Origin: Opitutia bacterium
GTDB taxonomy: Bacteria > Verrucomicrobiota > Verrucomicrobiia > Opitutales > Seribacteraceae
Reading direction: 5' to 3'
Length of the DNA stretch: 32,137 bases
NCBI GenBank assembly: GCA_018645475.1
Contig: JABGWU010000368.1
Location: 1 to 32,137 of the forward strand
The notes under the pieces were generated by a model. It was given only the letters and a program-made list of their open reading frames with translations, was not told the DNA's origin and did no database searches. Shown here in pieces: positions 1 to 8,100 of the stretch; position 1 is the stretch's first letter; the number at the start of each line of letters is the position of its first letter. Both the position numbers and the translations under genes were made by a program.

Positions 1-272
1 GAAAGACCGTAAAATATTTTATCAAATCTGTCTTGCAGGTTGTGTAACTTCTCGGAGTAGTTGTTCAACTCTCCCTTCATTCCGTAAATTCTCTTTTGTT
101 GATAGAAACTTTTATCGTCTATATTTTCGTAATACTCCACTACGGGTTTCCCTTGGATGGAGGTGTAGTCCGAGGTATAATTTCTTTGAGCTAACAAACA
201 AGAACCGCAAAAATAGGTAATTAGCAGTGAGCACTTAAAGAGAGTTAAAGAAAGGTTGGGCATAATATTCAT
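1..272 (-). CDS. Hypothetical exported protein, 3'-truncated by window edge
   Basis: The minus strand is open from an ATG at 272 to the window edge, giving about 90 residues with no stop. The N-terminus has a hydrophobic stretch (about residues 6-24, ending CLLAQ) that looks like a signal peptide with possible cleavage before QRNY. The mature part is rich in Tyr, Asn, Lys and Glu and ends in a stretch (KGELNNYSEKLHNLQDRF) that could start a coiled coil. An in-frame ATG at 290 would add six residues; no Shine-Dalgarno is visible before either. It lies 46 bp downstream of the next minus-strand gene and may share its transcript. I do not recognise a family. Confidence 0.5.
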   Translation of the reverse strand, partial: MNIMPNLSLTLFKCSLLITYFCGSCLLAQRNYTSDYTSIQGKPVVEYYENIDDKSFYQQKRIYGMKGELNNYSEKLHNLQDRFDKIFYGL

Positions 273-318
273 TATAGAATCAACATACATGGAAGAAGTA
301 AATTGAATCAATGCAACC

Positions 319-744
319 CTAAATGTCTACCTTTTTTGAGACAATCGTTACTCTCGCTCCTCTCTGCCAAGTCCTCCTTATGTAAAAGTATAAAAAATGG
401 AAGCCAATGAAGTATAATATATTGACCACCGCACTACCTATTAATGCTGTTCGCAAACCATCTTCTTGTCGAACTGCACGACGATGGGCAACTAAGTTTC
501 TGGCTAGAACTTGGTCAGATGTCATGGGTAAACGGGCATCATAGAGTTCAGGGCTAAGTTTGAGGTCGATAAGAAATTGGGGCACCTGGGGTTCTACTTT
601 ATTAATAATATCCCAATAGTCGCGGGTGTTCGTTTTTAACAAAGGACCAACTTTGATCTCACGATGAAAAGTAAATTGTATGATGCAAGCCGTGATGATT
701 AATAGCCCTTGAGAAACAAGCCATGCCTTTGTACGAAGTTTCAT
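319..744 (-). CDS. Hypothetical small membrane protein (141 aa)
   Basis: I do not recognise a family. Two hydrophobic segments are visible, near residues 8-27 (WLVSQGLLIITACIIQF) and 102-120 (LIGSAVVNILYFIGFHF). They enclose a polar loop of about 75 residues, suggesting a two-pass inner-membrane protein with the loop outside the cytoplasm and a basic C-terminal tail (RRTWQRGARVTIVSKK). Only short gaps separate it from the partial gene downstream, so the two could be co-transcribed. It is divergent from the LysM/amidase gene, with about 114 bp between the starts. The ATG at 744 gives an N-terminus (MKLRTK) suited to membrane insertion. Confidence 0.55.
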   Translation of the reverse strand: MKLRTKAWLVSQGLLIITACIIQFTFHREIKVGPLLKTNTRDYWDIINKVEPQVPQFLIDLKLSPELYDARLPMTSDQVLARNLVAHRRAVRQEDGLRTALIGSAVVNILYFIGFHFLYFYIRRTWQRGARVTIVSKKVDI

Positions 745-858
745 TTTTTAAACGCTATCTACTTTCGAGTTTGTTGCAAAAACAAAGAACTATTTATGTA
801 CCCACTGAAATTCATTCTTGCCAAGTCAGATTCTTTTTCGAAGAAAGAGTTTTGGTTG

Positions 859-1731
859 ATGAGGTTATTGTATTTCTTATTGTGTTGTTTTGTTTTTTCG
901 CATCTGGCGAAAGCTGAGTTAGTACACACTGTCCAAAAAAACGAAACATTGAGTGCCATTGCTAGCAAGTATGGAGTTTCCGCCAACTCCATCCAAGCGT
1001 TTAATGGAATTTCAAATCCCAACCTTCTATATGTTGGTAAAAAATTAAAAATACCAAGTGGTGCAACTTCTGAAATTCCCTACACGGTAAAAAAGGGAGA
1101 CAGTCTAGGGAGTATTGCATCTCGATTTGGAGTTAAACTAAGCGATGTATGCTCACGTAATGGGATCTCGAGTCCAAATTTAATCAAAGTTGGTCAAAAA
1201 ATCATCATTCCGGTAAAAGGGGCGATAAAACCCAAGTCCTCTCTTCTTCCTCAATCTTTGATTAAGACACTATCCTCTATTAAACCACACGCAGGGAAAT
1301 GGAAAAAAATTATAATTCATCATTCTGCTACCCCAGTTGATGATGCGATGAATATGCATCGTGTCCACAAAGCAAGAGGCATGAAGAACGGACTGGCCTA
1401 TCATTTCGTAATATCTAATGGATCAAGAAAAGCTTATGACGGAGAAGTTTTCATTGGCACCAGATGGAAGGGGCAACTTGATGGCGGACATGTAAAAAAA
1501 CTAAGCTGGAATCAAACCTGTATTGGTATCTGCCTGATTGGAAACTTTGAACTTAAACCACCTTCTACAAAACAACTTAATACCCTTGAAGGCTTGTGCA
1601 AATATCTGATGAATCGTTGTAGGATTCCTAAAAGCCAAGTTACCACTCACAAACTTTTACATCCCGGTCATACAGCCTGCCCAGGCAAGTTTCTATCTCT
1701 ACCCTCTTTTGTCCGAAGGCTTAATCCTTAG
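859..1731 (+). CDS. LysM-domain N-acetylmuramoyl-L-alanine amidase
   Basis: This is a predicted exported peptidoglycan hydrolase that cleaves the bond between N-acetylmuramic acid and the stem peptide. Residues 1-19 form a signal peptide. Two LysM wall-binding modules follow at about 22-66 and 73-118, each with the pattern V-K-x-G/N-D/E-(S/T)L-x-x-I-A and an NGI-PNL turn. An Amidase_2/PGRP-like domain covers about 150-285. By comparison with T7 lysozyme and AmpD, the zinc ligands should be H154 (first His of IIIHHSA), H264 (TTHK) and C274 (HTACPG). The frame opens at 709, but I chose the ATG at 859 because AAGAAAGAG lies just upstream and a clean signal peptide then begins. The 3' end overlaps the convergent MDR gene by 11 bp. 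Confidence 0.85.
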   Translation: MRLLYFLLCCFVFSHLAKAELVHTVQKNETLSAIASKYGVSANSIQAFNGISNPNLLYVGKKLKIPSGATSEIPYTVKKGDSLGSIASRFGVKLSDVCSRNGISSPNLIKVGQKIIIPVKGAIKPKSSLLPQSLIKTLSSIKPHAGKWKKIIIHHSATPVDDAMNMHRVHKARGMKNGLAYHFVISNGSRKAYDGEVFIGTRWKGQLDGGHVKKLSWNQTCIGICLIGNFELKPPSTKQLNTLEGLCKYLMNRCRIPKSQVTTHKLLHPGHTACPGKFLSLPSFVRRLNP

Positions 1732-2743
1732 CTTGCTTAATTATATTTTTATCTCGGGCAAAAAGCACTTTCCCAAATCTGGGTTCTGAGTTTCTCTCAA
1801 ACGCATCTTTATATTCAGAAAGGTTATAGATTGAATCAATTGGATGAGTTAATTCTTTTAGGGCAAGCGGCTGAAGAACCTCTTCAATTGCGGTTGTAAT
1901 TTCACTTACACTTCTCTTTTTCCTCCATCTATCAAGCCAGAATCCGACAAAACGGATATCATTAAAAATTAAATTTCGGGTTGGAAATTTCACAGGGGAA
2001 GCATCCATTGCCCCGAAGGTCACATGGACCGCACCGTCGGATAAGCACTTAGCCAAACGAAGAGAACTTCTTCCGCCAACCGAATTTAGTGCCATTAAGC
2101 ACCCTCTTCCATTAATTAATCTTCGAATTTCTTCAACAGATTCATCTCTATCAATAAACACATCACTTTTAGAGAATTCTAAAATTTTGGATCTCGCCTC
2201 ATCTGACCTGACCAGACTGATGCATTGGAGACCTAACTTCTTGGCAAATTGTATAACGGAAAGCCCAACTGCAGAATTCCCCGCATTCTGAACGATAAAA
2301 TCACCAGGTTTCAAATATTCAAAATCATTAAGTAATCGCCAAGCGGTCATAGGGTTAAGAATCGAGACTGCTAGCTGATCTAGAGGAACTAAAAAAGGGA
2401 AGAGAAGTATTTCATCTGCATCTTGCTTCATGTATTCCTGCCAAGCACCAGAGCCTTCAGGTAATGCAACCGGTCTACCTAATAATTTTTCGTCCACCCC
2501 TTCTCCGACCGCATGTACTGTCCCGACCCCTTCCCTGCCAGCAACTGCGGGCAAATTGTGCAATTCTCCGTAAGAACCATTTATTAGCCCAATATCTGAC
2601 GGATGTAAAGCTGCAGCCTGCATTTGAATAATAACCTCACCCTTCTGACATGGAGACAGCGAGGTCTTTTCTAATGTTAATACATTGGAGGCTTCGCCAA
2701 ATTCATAGTAACATAAAGCATCGAAAGATTCTGGAGTATTCAT
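1721..2743 (-). CDS. MDR-family oxidoreductase, enoyl-CoA/ACP reductase (MECR/ETR)-like
   Basis: This is a zinc-free medium-chain dehydrogenase/reductase of 340 aa. The order is typical: a GroES-like N-terminal half with the substrate-side motif ALHPSDIGLINGSYG, then a nucleotide-binding half with QNAGNSAVGLSVIQFAKKLG. The segment NSVGGRSSLRLAKCLSDG and, further on, RFVGFWLDRWRKKR closely follow the eukaryotic mitochondrial enoyl-reductase type, so NADPH-dependent reduction of 2-enoyl thioesters is likely; a generic quinone reductase is the alternative. The open frame extends to 2794, but the ATG at 2743 overlaps the upstream stop as ATGA and has GGAG about 10 nt upstream. It is therefore translationally coupled to the esterase gene. 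No zinc-binding Cys set is present, as expected for this branch. Confidence 0.75.
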   Translation of the reverse strand: MNTPESFDALCYYEFGEASNVLTLEKTSLSPCQKGEVIIQMQAAALHPSDIGLINGSYGELHNLPAVAGREGVGTVHAVGEGVDEKLLGRPVALPEGSGAWQEYMKQDADEILLFPFLVPLDQLAVSILNPMTAWRLLNDFEYLKPGDFIVQNAGNSAVGLSVIQFAKKLGLQCISLVRSDEARSKILEFSKSDVFIDRDESVEEIRRLINGRGCLMALNSVGGRSSLRLAKCLSDGAVHVTFGAMDASPVKFPTRNLIFNDIRFVGFWLDRWRKKRSVSEITTAIEEVLQPLALKELTHPIDSIYNLSEYKDAFERNSEPRFGKVLFARDKNIIKQAKD

Positions 2744-3624
2744 TTTTCTAGCACTCCAATTGCACTCATCCACTCTTTTGCACGATTTGGCCACGACGAA
2801 ACAAAGTCTTTTGATTTCCTCATGCCGTAACCATGACCACCAAATGGATAAAGATGAAGTTCATTTCCAACAATTCCTGCTTTTTCAAGTGCTAGATACA
2901 ATAATGCACTTCCTTCAGCTGGAACATTATCATCACCTGTGTGTGCAAAGAAGCATGGAGGGCAATCAGCACTTACCTTAACTTCGGGAAATAATTCATT
3001 TCGATTTTTTCGGTCTACTAAATAAGCTGGATAAATTAAGATCGAAAAATCCGGCCGGCAGGAAACTTCGTCAGATTGATCAAGCTTGGAATATGTTCTT
3101 GAATTGAAAGATGTAGACACCATAACTGCCAAATTACCGCCAGCAGAGAATCCTAGTATACCGATTTTATTTGGGCTAATATTCCACTTTTGGGAATATT
3201 GTCGCAATAAACCCATTGCTCGCTGTGCGTCCTGCAGGGGAGCATCATGCTTCTCTCTACCCTTTCTTCTAGGAACTCTATATTTGAGTAGAATCGCGGT
3301 AACTCCAAAGGAATTTAACCATTCACAAACATCTACACCTTCATGCTCGTAGGCTAGAATATTATAGCCACCACCCGGACAGACTAAAACAGCAGTTCCA
3401 TTTGCGCTTTCTGGATCTGCAGGGAAGATTCTCATGCTCGGTTTGGAAACATTTGTAATTCGAAGCACATCACTTTCATTCTTGGGAGGCTTTTCTAACT
3501 CAGCGTCCACTTCGCCCTGTTTTTCGCCTGGAGCTTCTCCTGGCCAAAGAAATATAACATCACTAGGTTTTGCTAATAAACAACAGGTGAAAGTCAAAAA
3601 TACAGAAGAAGCTAGAATTCGCAT
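2740..3624 (-). CDS. Secreted alpha/beta-hydrolase, acetyl-esterase-like (AXE type)
   Basis: This is a predicted periplasmic or secreted serine esterase of 294 aa. Residues 1-18 are a signal peptide. The opening LWPGEAPG and the oxyanion-side PGGGY (83-87) are typical of the esterase/acetyl-xylan-esterase-like hydrolases abundant in Planctomycetes and Verrucomicrobia. The nucleophile is Ser160 in GFSAGG, the acid is Asp231 or Asp232 in TGDDNVP, and the base is His264 in GGHGYGMR, so the triad looks complete. Deacetylation of polysaccharide side chains is a plausible role, but the substrate is inferred. An in-frame GTG at 3648 would add eight residues; I prefer the ATG at 3624. The stop overlaps the ATG of the MDR gene. 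A 102-bp gap separates it from the divergent HEAT-type gene. Confidence 0.8.
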   Translation of the reverse strand: MRILASSVFLTFTCCLLAKPSDVIFLWPGEAPGEKQGEVDAELEKPPKNESDVLRITNVSKPSMRIFPADPESANGTAVLVCPGGGYNILAYEHEGVDVCEWLNSFGVTAILLKYRVPRRKGREKHDAPLQDAQRAMGLLRQYSQKWNISPNKIGILGFSAGGNLAVMVSTSFNSRTYSKLDQSDEVSCRPDFSILIYPAYLVDRKNRNELFPEVKVSADCPPCFFAHTGDDNVPAEGSALLYLALEKAGIVGNELHLYPFGGHGYGMRKSKDFVSSWPNRAKEWMSAIGVLEK

Positions 3625-3726
3625 GCATCTTCTAGACCTAAACTTCACAAAGTATGCAAAACAAAAGAGAATAATTGAATCATTTTTATTTTGCGAAAAT
3701 AGAGATTTTTTTAAATATGTAGATTT

Positions 3727-4845
3727 ATGAAAATAATTCCATTATTTCACATATTCATATTTATTTCTTCAGGGCTATTCGGAATGAAAGAACCTTCGGT
3801 TGCTCAATTAATTCAACCATTAATTGATATTAAAAAGTTTGGAACCGGGAACAATGCTGCTATTGAAACTTGGGGGAAAGTCGCCAGTCTGCCTGCATCT
3901 GATGTTCCAAGATTACTTAGCGCCATGAACCAAGCCAATGACCTTGGCGATAATTGGATTCGAGCAGCACTAAGCAAAATTAGCGAAAAAAATCAAACCA
4001 GCCTGCCAATTCAACAAATCATTAAATTTATTAAAGATAAAAAAAATAAAGATGATGCAAGAAAAGCGGCATATGACATAATCCAGACGCACAACCCCAA
4101 AGTGACCGCAAAATTAGCTCCATCTTTTCTTGATGACCCCGCACCCGACCTTCGAAGAATTTCAGTCGCCTTAATGATCGATCAGATTAAGGACATTAAA
4201 AGTGAAGCGAAAAAGGAAAAACTTCTACACTTCGCTCTTAATAAAGCACGAGAAGTTGAGCAAATTAAGGAAATCAATGAAGGGCTTAAGGCAATTGGGC
4301 AGTCTGTAAATGTTACTAATTTAATGGGCTTCTTGGTTAATTGGCATACGGTAGGCCCTTTTGATAACACTGAAAGAACAGGCTTCGATAAAAGATTCCG
4401 ACCTGAGGAACAAACCGGGCTTGATCAAAAATATAAAAATGCGGGTAAAATAATTACATGGTCGCCATTTTCGACCACCGAAGAATTTGGCATGTTGAAT
4501 ATTAATAAACAATATGGTGAGATTAAAGAAGTCTGTGCATATGCTCAGGCAACATTTAAATCAAAAAAGAGTCAACCCGCACACTTTAGAATTGGCTCAA
4601 AAAATGCCTGGAAATTCTGGTTAAACGGCAAACTGCTTTTCGCTCGAGATGAATATCACAGAGGAAAAACTCGTGTTGATCAGTTTGTAATTGATGGTAA
4701 TTTCAAAAAAGGGGAAAATTTAATTCTACTTAAAATTTGCCAAAATGAACAAACTCAGTCGTGGACAAAACAATGGGAATTTAATTTTCGCGTTACTGAC
4801 AGGTCCGGCACTGTTATTCATTCGAATGAAAATATCTCCAATTAA
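3727..4845 (+). CDS. Secreted HEAT-like protein with C-terminal beta-sandwich domain
   Basis: This exported protein of 372 aa has a signal peptide at about 1-19. The N-terminal half (about 25-200) is made of alternating helical segments with HEAT-like character, such as DDPAPDLRRISVALMIDQIK. From about residue 203 it switches to a domain opening NWHTVGPFDNTERTGFD, with the later pattern FRIGSKNAWKFWLNGKLLF and FKKGENLILLKI. This matches the carbohydrate-binding-like beta-sandwich that often follows HEAT repeats in Planctomycetes/Verrucomicrobia secreted proteins. No catalytic motif is visible, so a binding or scaffold role is my inference. It is followed after 7 bp by the PQQ-type propeller gene, very likely in the same operon. 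Confidence 0.65.
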   Translation: MKIIPLFHIFIFISSGLFGMKEPSVAQLIQPLIDIKKFGTGNNAAIETWGKVASLPASDVPRLLSAMNQANDLGDNWIRAALSKISEKNQTSLPIQQIIKFIKDKKNKDDARKAAYDIIQTHNPKVTAKLAPSFLDDPAPDLRRISVALMIDQIKDIKSEAKKEKLLHFALNKAREVEQIKEINEGLKAIGQSVNVTNLMGFLVNWHTVGPFDNTERTGFDKRFRPEEQTGLDQKYKNAGKIITWSPFSTTEEFGMLNINKQYGEIKEVCAYAQATFKSKKSQPAHFRIGSKNAWKFWLNGKLLFARDEYHRGKTRVDQFVIDGNFKKGENLILLKICQNEQTQSWTKQWEFNFRVTDRSGTVIHSNENISN

Positions 4846-4852
4846 TGTAATT

Positions 4853-6049
4853 ATGAAAGAACTTTTATCACTTACTTTTTTCATTATCATCCTCACATCT
4901 GCTAATGGTGACTGGCTTAACTTCAGGGGGTCCATGGGGAACGGTGAAGCCAATATCAAGTCGATTTCTCAGTTATCAAACACAGCTCCTACTTCATGGA
5001 AGACCACATTGCCAGGGCGTGGTTTATCAAGTCCGATTTTGGTTAAAGATAAAATTTACATTACCGCGTCAAGCGGGCCCAAACAGGAAACTCTTCATGT
5101 ACTTTGCTTTTCACGAGATCAAGGCGACTTAGTATGGGAAAGAAGATTTCAATCAACTGGACGTACAATTTGTCATGAGAAAACTTGTGTGGCTGCACCC
5201 ACAATGACTAGCGATGGAAAAGTGGTGGTGGCACAATTTTCTTCCAATGATATTTTTTGCTTAAATTTAAAGGGGGATTTAATTTGGCTTCGCGGATTAA
5301 CTTACGATTACCCCAATGCGGCTAATGGTCTAGGTATGTCCTCATCTCCTGTAGTCGCTCAGGGCGTGCTCATTGCTCAAGTTGAAAATGATGCAGATTC
5401 ATTTACTACTGGAATAAATATAAAGAACGGCATGTCATTATGGAGGAAAGTTAGGCCCAAAGGCGCGAATTGGACCTCGCCAGTCTTGCTAAGAAGCGGA
5501 AACACAAAAAAAGTTGTACTTCAGTCCCAAAATGGAATTTCAATCATTGATCCCAAAACAGGAGATGAGTTTTGGAGTTTTAATGAAGGTGCATCCACGA
5601 TACCTTCTACAACTCCAACTGGAGAAATCCTTTTGGTTCCTTCAAACGGAATGACTGCACTTAAAGGTCGTATGGATCAAAAATCACACACTCAATTATG
5701 GCAGGATAATAAACTTGGTCCCGGCACAGGCAGTCCAGCGATTTCAGGAGATCATTTTTTCGTTATCAACAAAGCTAATGTCCTAACCTGTGCAGAAATT
5801 GATACTGGAGAAATCTTATGGCGTATGAGAATTAAAGGACCATCAAGCGGTTCACCTGTAGCAACCGCCAAGCACCTTTACTTCTTTAACGAAGATGGAC
5901 TTGGTCAGGTTATTGAAATTAACAAAAATGAGCGCAAACTTGTCTCAAGCATCGATCTCGAAGAAACAATATTATGCACACCCGCAATTTCCGAAAATGC
6001 TATATTTGTTCGGTCGGATAAACATTTGTGGAAACTTTCAGGTAATTAA
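4853..6049 (+). CDS. Secreted PQQ-like beta-propeller repeat protein
   Basis: Predicted 398-aa exported protein with a signal peptide (about 1-19, ending TSANG|DW). The mature protein begins DWLNFRGSMGNGE, the characteristic opening of PVC-group PQQ-like propellers. Repeated blades carry the G-x-x-x-W pattern: GDLVWERRF, GDLIWLRGL, GMSLWRKV, GDEFWSFNE, GEILWRMRI. There is no evidence of quinoprotein catalytic residues or a dehydrogenase length, so this is a propeller scaffold, not a PQQ alcohol dehydrogenase. The frame is open from 4745, but that would overlap the preceding gene by about 100 bp. I chose the ATG at 4853, 7 bp after the preceding stop; no Shine-Dalgarno is evident. The end overlaps the convergent cytochrome gene by 4 bp. 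Confidence 0.75.
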   Translation: MKELLSLTFFIIILTSANGDWLNFRGSMGNGEANIKSISQLSNTAPTSWKTTLPGRGLSSPILVKDKIYITASSGPKQETLHVLCFSRDQGDLVWERRFQSTGRTICHEKTCVAAPTMTSDGKVVVAQFSSNDIFCLNLKGDLIWLRGLTYDYPNAANGLGMSSSPVVAQGVLIAQVENDADSFTTGINIKNGMSLWRKVRPKGANWTSPVLLRSGNTKKVVLQSQNGISIIDPKTGDEFWSFNEGASTIPSTTPTGEILLVPSNGMTALKGRMDQKSHTQLWQDNKLGPGTGSPAISGDHFFVINKANVLTCAEIDTGEILWRMRIKGPSSGSPVATAKHLYFFNEDGLGQVIEINKNERKLVSSIDLEETILCTPAISENAIFVRSDKHLWKLSGN

Positions 6050-7005
6050 AAGTTAACTTTAACCAAAGGTTTAGCCTTTTTATAATCTGCAATCTCGCTT
6101 TCTGGAATTTGACAATTCCAAATAGATAATTCTTCAAGCGAACTGAGTAGAAGAAGAGATTTGAGGCTTTTGCTCGATACTTTAGTTTCGGAAAGGTTTA
6201 AACTTTTTAAATTTGGCATTTTTATTAATCGGGCAATGCCATCATCTTCAACACCTGTGGCTCGAATATTTAATTTGGATAGGTTTTTAAAACTTGAAAT
6301 GGTAGATAAGGATTCATTCGTAATACTTGAATTCCGAAGATCGAGATGCGTAAGGTGGTTTCCCAAGCCAGAAAGCCGTAGGATGACTTGGTCATTAATT
6401 TTTCCTCCATCTGTTACCACTCGGACTTCAATTAGTGGATTCTGCTTACCAATCGAACGAACTATCAATGAAGAATTTAACTGAAAATCAGTTAATCGGG
6501 ATGGTTCAAGTGGTGTGAGCCCATTCGCTAATCGATCATAGAATAAAAGATATTTGGGCAACTCATGAACTGCAGGACCCGTTACACCTAGTTGTCTCAC
6601 ACCACCTGTTGCCCCTACCCACCTACCGAAGTCTACCCCCTGGGCTATCCACTTCCTAATTAACTCTTGCTCACTAAAGCTTAGAGGGTCTCCCTTGGGG
6701 GGCATTATATCGTCATCATTGGAAGGTAAAATCACTCTTTGATAAAGAGAACTTTGACTGGGATGGTCCACCACCACAACGGGACCGTCTTCGCTTCCCG
6801 CTACAATATGGCTAGCACCATCAAGCCTCAAGCCAGCTTTTGGTTTTTTAACCCGCCCATTCTGCTCAAAGGGTGCTTTGTGACACTCCATACAACGATC
6901 CTGAAAAATGGGCAAAACTTGCTTTTCAAAGTCAATCACGGCCATTAGCGTGAATTGAATAATAGGAAAAATTGAACAAATTAAAAAAAAATTCTTTAAA
7001 AACAT
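6046..7005 (-). CDS. Planctomycete-type cytochrome c domain fused to leucine-rich repeats
   Basis: Predicted 319-aa exported protein. Residues 1-22 are a signal or anchor segment. A single heme-c motif, CMECH (C38, C41, H42), sits in the context VLPIFQDRCMECHKAP. Downstream KAGLRLDG, SSLYQRVILP and the PPKGDPLS turn are hallmarks of the planctomycete cytochrome c (PSCyt1) domain. The C-terminal third (about 215-305) holds leucine-rich repeats with the consensus L-x-x-L-N/D-L-x-x-(S/T)-x-(I/V): THLDLRNSSIT, SKLNIRATGVE, KSLNLSETKVS, EELSIWNCQIP. The combination suggests an electron-transfer domain tethered to a partner-binding domain in the periplasm, but the partner is unknown. A GTG at 7053 would add 16 residues; I chose the ATG at 7005 because it begins the hydrophobic leader. 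The stop overlaps the PQQ gene. Confidence 0.8.
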   Translation of the reverse strand: MFLKNFFLICSIFPIIQFTLMAVIDFEKQVLPIFQDRCMECHKAPFEQNGRVKKPKAGLRLDGASHIVAGSEDGPVVVVDHPSQSSLYQRVILPSNDDDIMPPKGDPLSFSEQELIRKWIAQGVDFGRWVGATGGVRQLGVTGPAVHELPKYLLFYDRLANGLTPLEPSRLTDFQLNSSLIVRSIGKQNPLIEVRVVTDGGKINDQVILRLSGLGNHLTHLDLRNSSITNESLSTISSFKNLSKLNIRATGVEDDGIARLIKMPNLKSLNLSETKVSSKSLKSLLLLSSLEELSIWNCQIPESEIADYKKAKPLVKVNF

Positions 7006-7098
7006 TGTAGGATTTACAAATTTAATTTCTTTTTTTGGCGAGTAAGAAAACACTTATCATGAAAATTTTTATCAACAGACAGTTTCTTTTTTCTTGGA

Positions 7099-8082
7099 AT
7101 GCATTTAATTAAAAGCTTCCATCAGTCGATGAATTCAATTCTTTTTAAAATTCTCATTTTGTTTCCCCTAATCGGACTGAACTCTCTTTTTTCTCAGACA
7201 TGGAAATGGCAGGAAGAAAAAGGAAAGCATATTGATCTTTTGTACGCCGATAAAAAAATAGCTCGTTATGTTTATGAGAAATTGGACCCGCAAGACCGTG
7301 AGCGCACTTACAAACCTTTTCACCATGTCTACCAGTCCGACGGTCAGAACTTTCTAACCAAGGGGCCTGGAGGAAAATACACACATCATCGAGGCATTTA
7401 TTTCGGGTTCTCAAAATGTTCAGCCGTCAATGGCGATGGCAAAAAAGTCAATGTGGACACCTGGCACTGTAAGCGTGGTTACCAAACACACGAAAAAATA
7501 ATTAACCAAAAAGCTGATAAAATTGGTGCTACCCAAACTGTGGAAATTGTATGGAGGGTAGATGATGGAACAATATTTGTAACGGAAGAACGCACTCTTT
7601 CTTTTTCAATACTTAATGATCAATCTATAAGCATTGATTTCAGATCCAAACTTAGCACAGATCAGAAAATAGTAAAACTTGACGGAGATCCTCAACATGC
7701 AGGTTTTCAATTTCGCGCATCCAATGAAGTGGCTGTATCTAAGAGTAAGATGACCTATTATATTCGTCCACTGAGCGGAAAAGATGAGAAAGGCAAAACT
7801 AAAAATTGGCCACAAAACAAGGATATGACAAATTTACCATGGAAGGCACAGAGCGTTTCTGTTGGTGGGGATCGATACACTACCGTTTATCTAGACCATC
7901 CAAGTAATCCGAAACCCTCTTTTTACAGCGAAAGAGATTATGGGAGATTCGGATCGTATTTTAAAACTGAAATTACGCCTAGTACACCACTACATGTGAA
8001 ATACCGATTGAATATTGCTCACCGGGAAAGATCCCCTGAAGAATGTAAATCATTGAGTCATCAGTTTTTAAAAGCTCAGTAA
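7099..8082 (+). CDS. DUF6807 (PmoA-type) family exported protein
   Basis: This 327-aa protein has a hydrophobic leader at about 11-33 (ILFKILILFPLIGLNSLFSQ). Its body matches what I know of the DUF6807 family: FHHVYQSDGQNFLTKG, then KYTHHRGIYFGFSK with the conserved HHRG, then DTWHCKRG and DPQHAGFQFRAS. These proteins are common in Planctomycetes and Verrucomicrobia and are often labelled PmoA from a methane-oxygenase comparison, but no catalytic role is established, so no function is claimed. An in-frame ATG at 7129 is an alternative start that would trim ten residues. It is divergent from the cytochrome-LRR gene, with under 100 bp between starts, and is followed 18 bp later by the EamA gene. 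Confidence 0.7.
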   Translation: MHLIKSFHQSMNSILFKILILFPLIGLNSLFSQTWKWQEEKGKHIDLLYADKKIARYVYEKLDPQDRERTYKPFHHVYQSDGQNFLTKGPGGKYTHHRGIYFGFSKCSAVNGDGKKVNVDTWHCKRGYQTHEKIINQKADKIGATQTVEIVWRVDDGTIFVTEERTLSFSILNDQSISIDFRSKLSTDQKIVKLDGDPQHAGFQFRASNEVAVSKSKMTYYIRPLSGKDEKGKTKNWPQNKDMTNLPWKAQSVSVGGDRYTTVYLDHPSNPKPSFYSERDYGRFGSYFKTEITPSTPLHVKYRLNIAHRERSPEECKSLSHQFLKAQ

Positions 8083-8100
8083 ACTGCAGACACACCTTCT

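Noticed and set aside
709-858. Upstream extension of the LysM/amidase gene to 709
   Set aside because: It would overlap the divergent small membrane-protein gene and place 50 polar and Cys-containing residues before the signal peptide. The ATG at 859 has a good Shine-Dalgarno.
4853-6049. PQQ-dependent alcohol dehydrogenase
   Set aside because: The protein is about 400 residues, shorter than such enzymes, and no quinoprotein catalytic residues or heme domain are visible.
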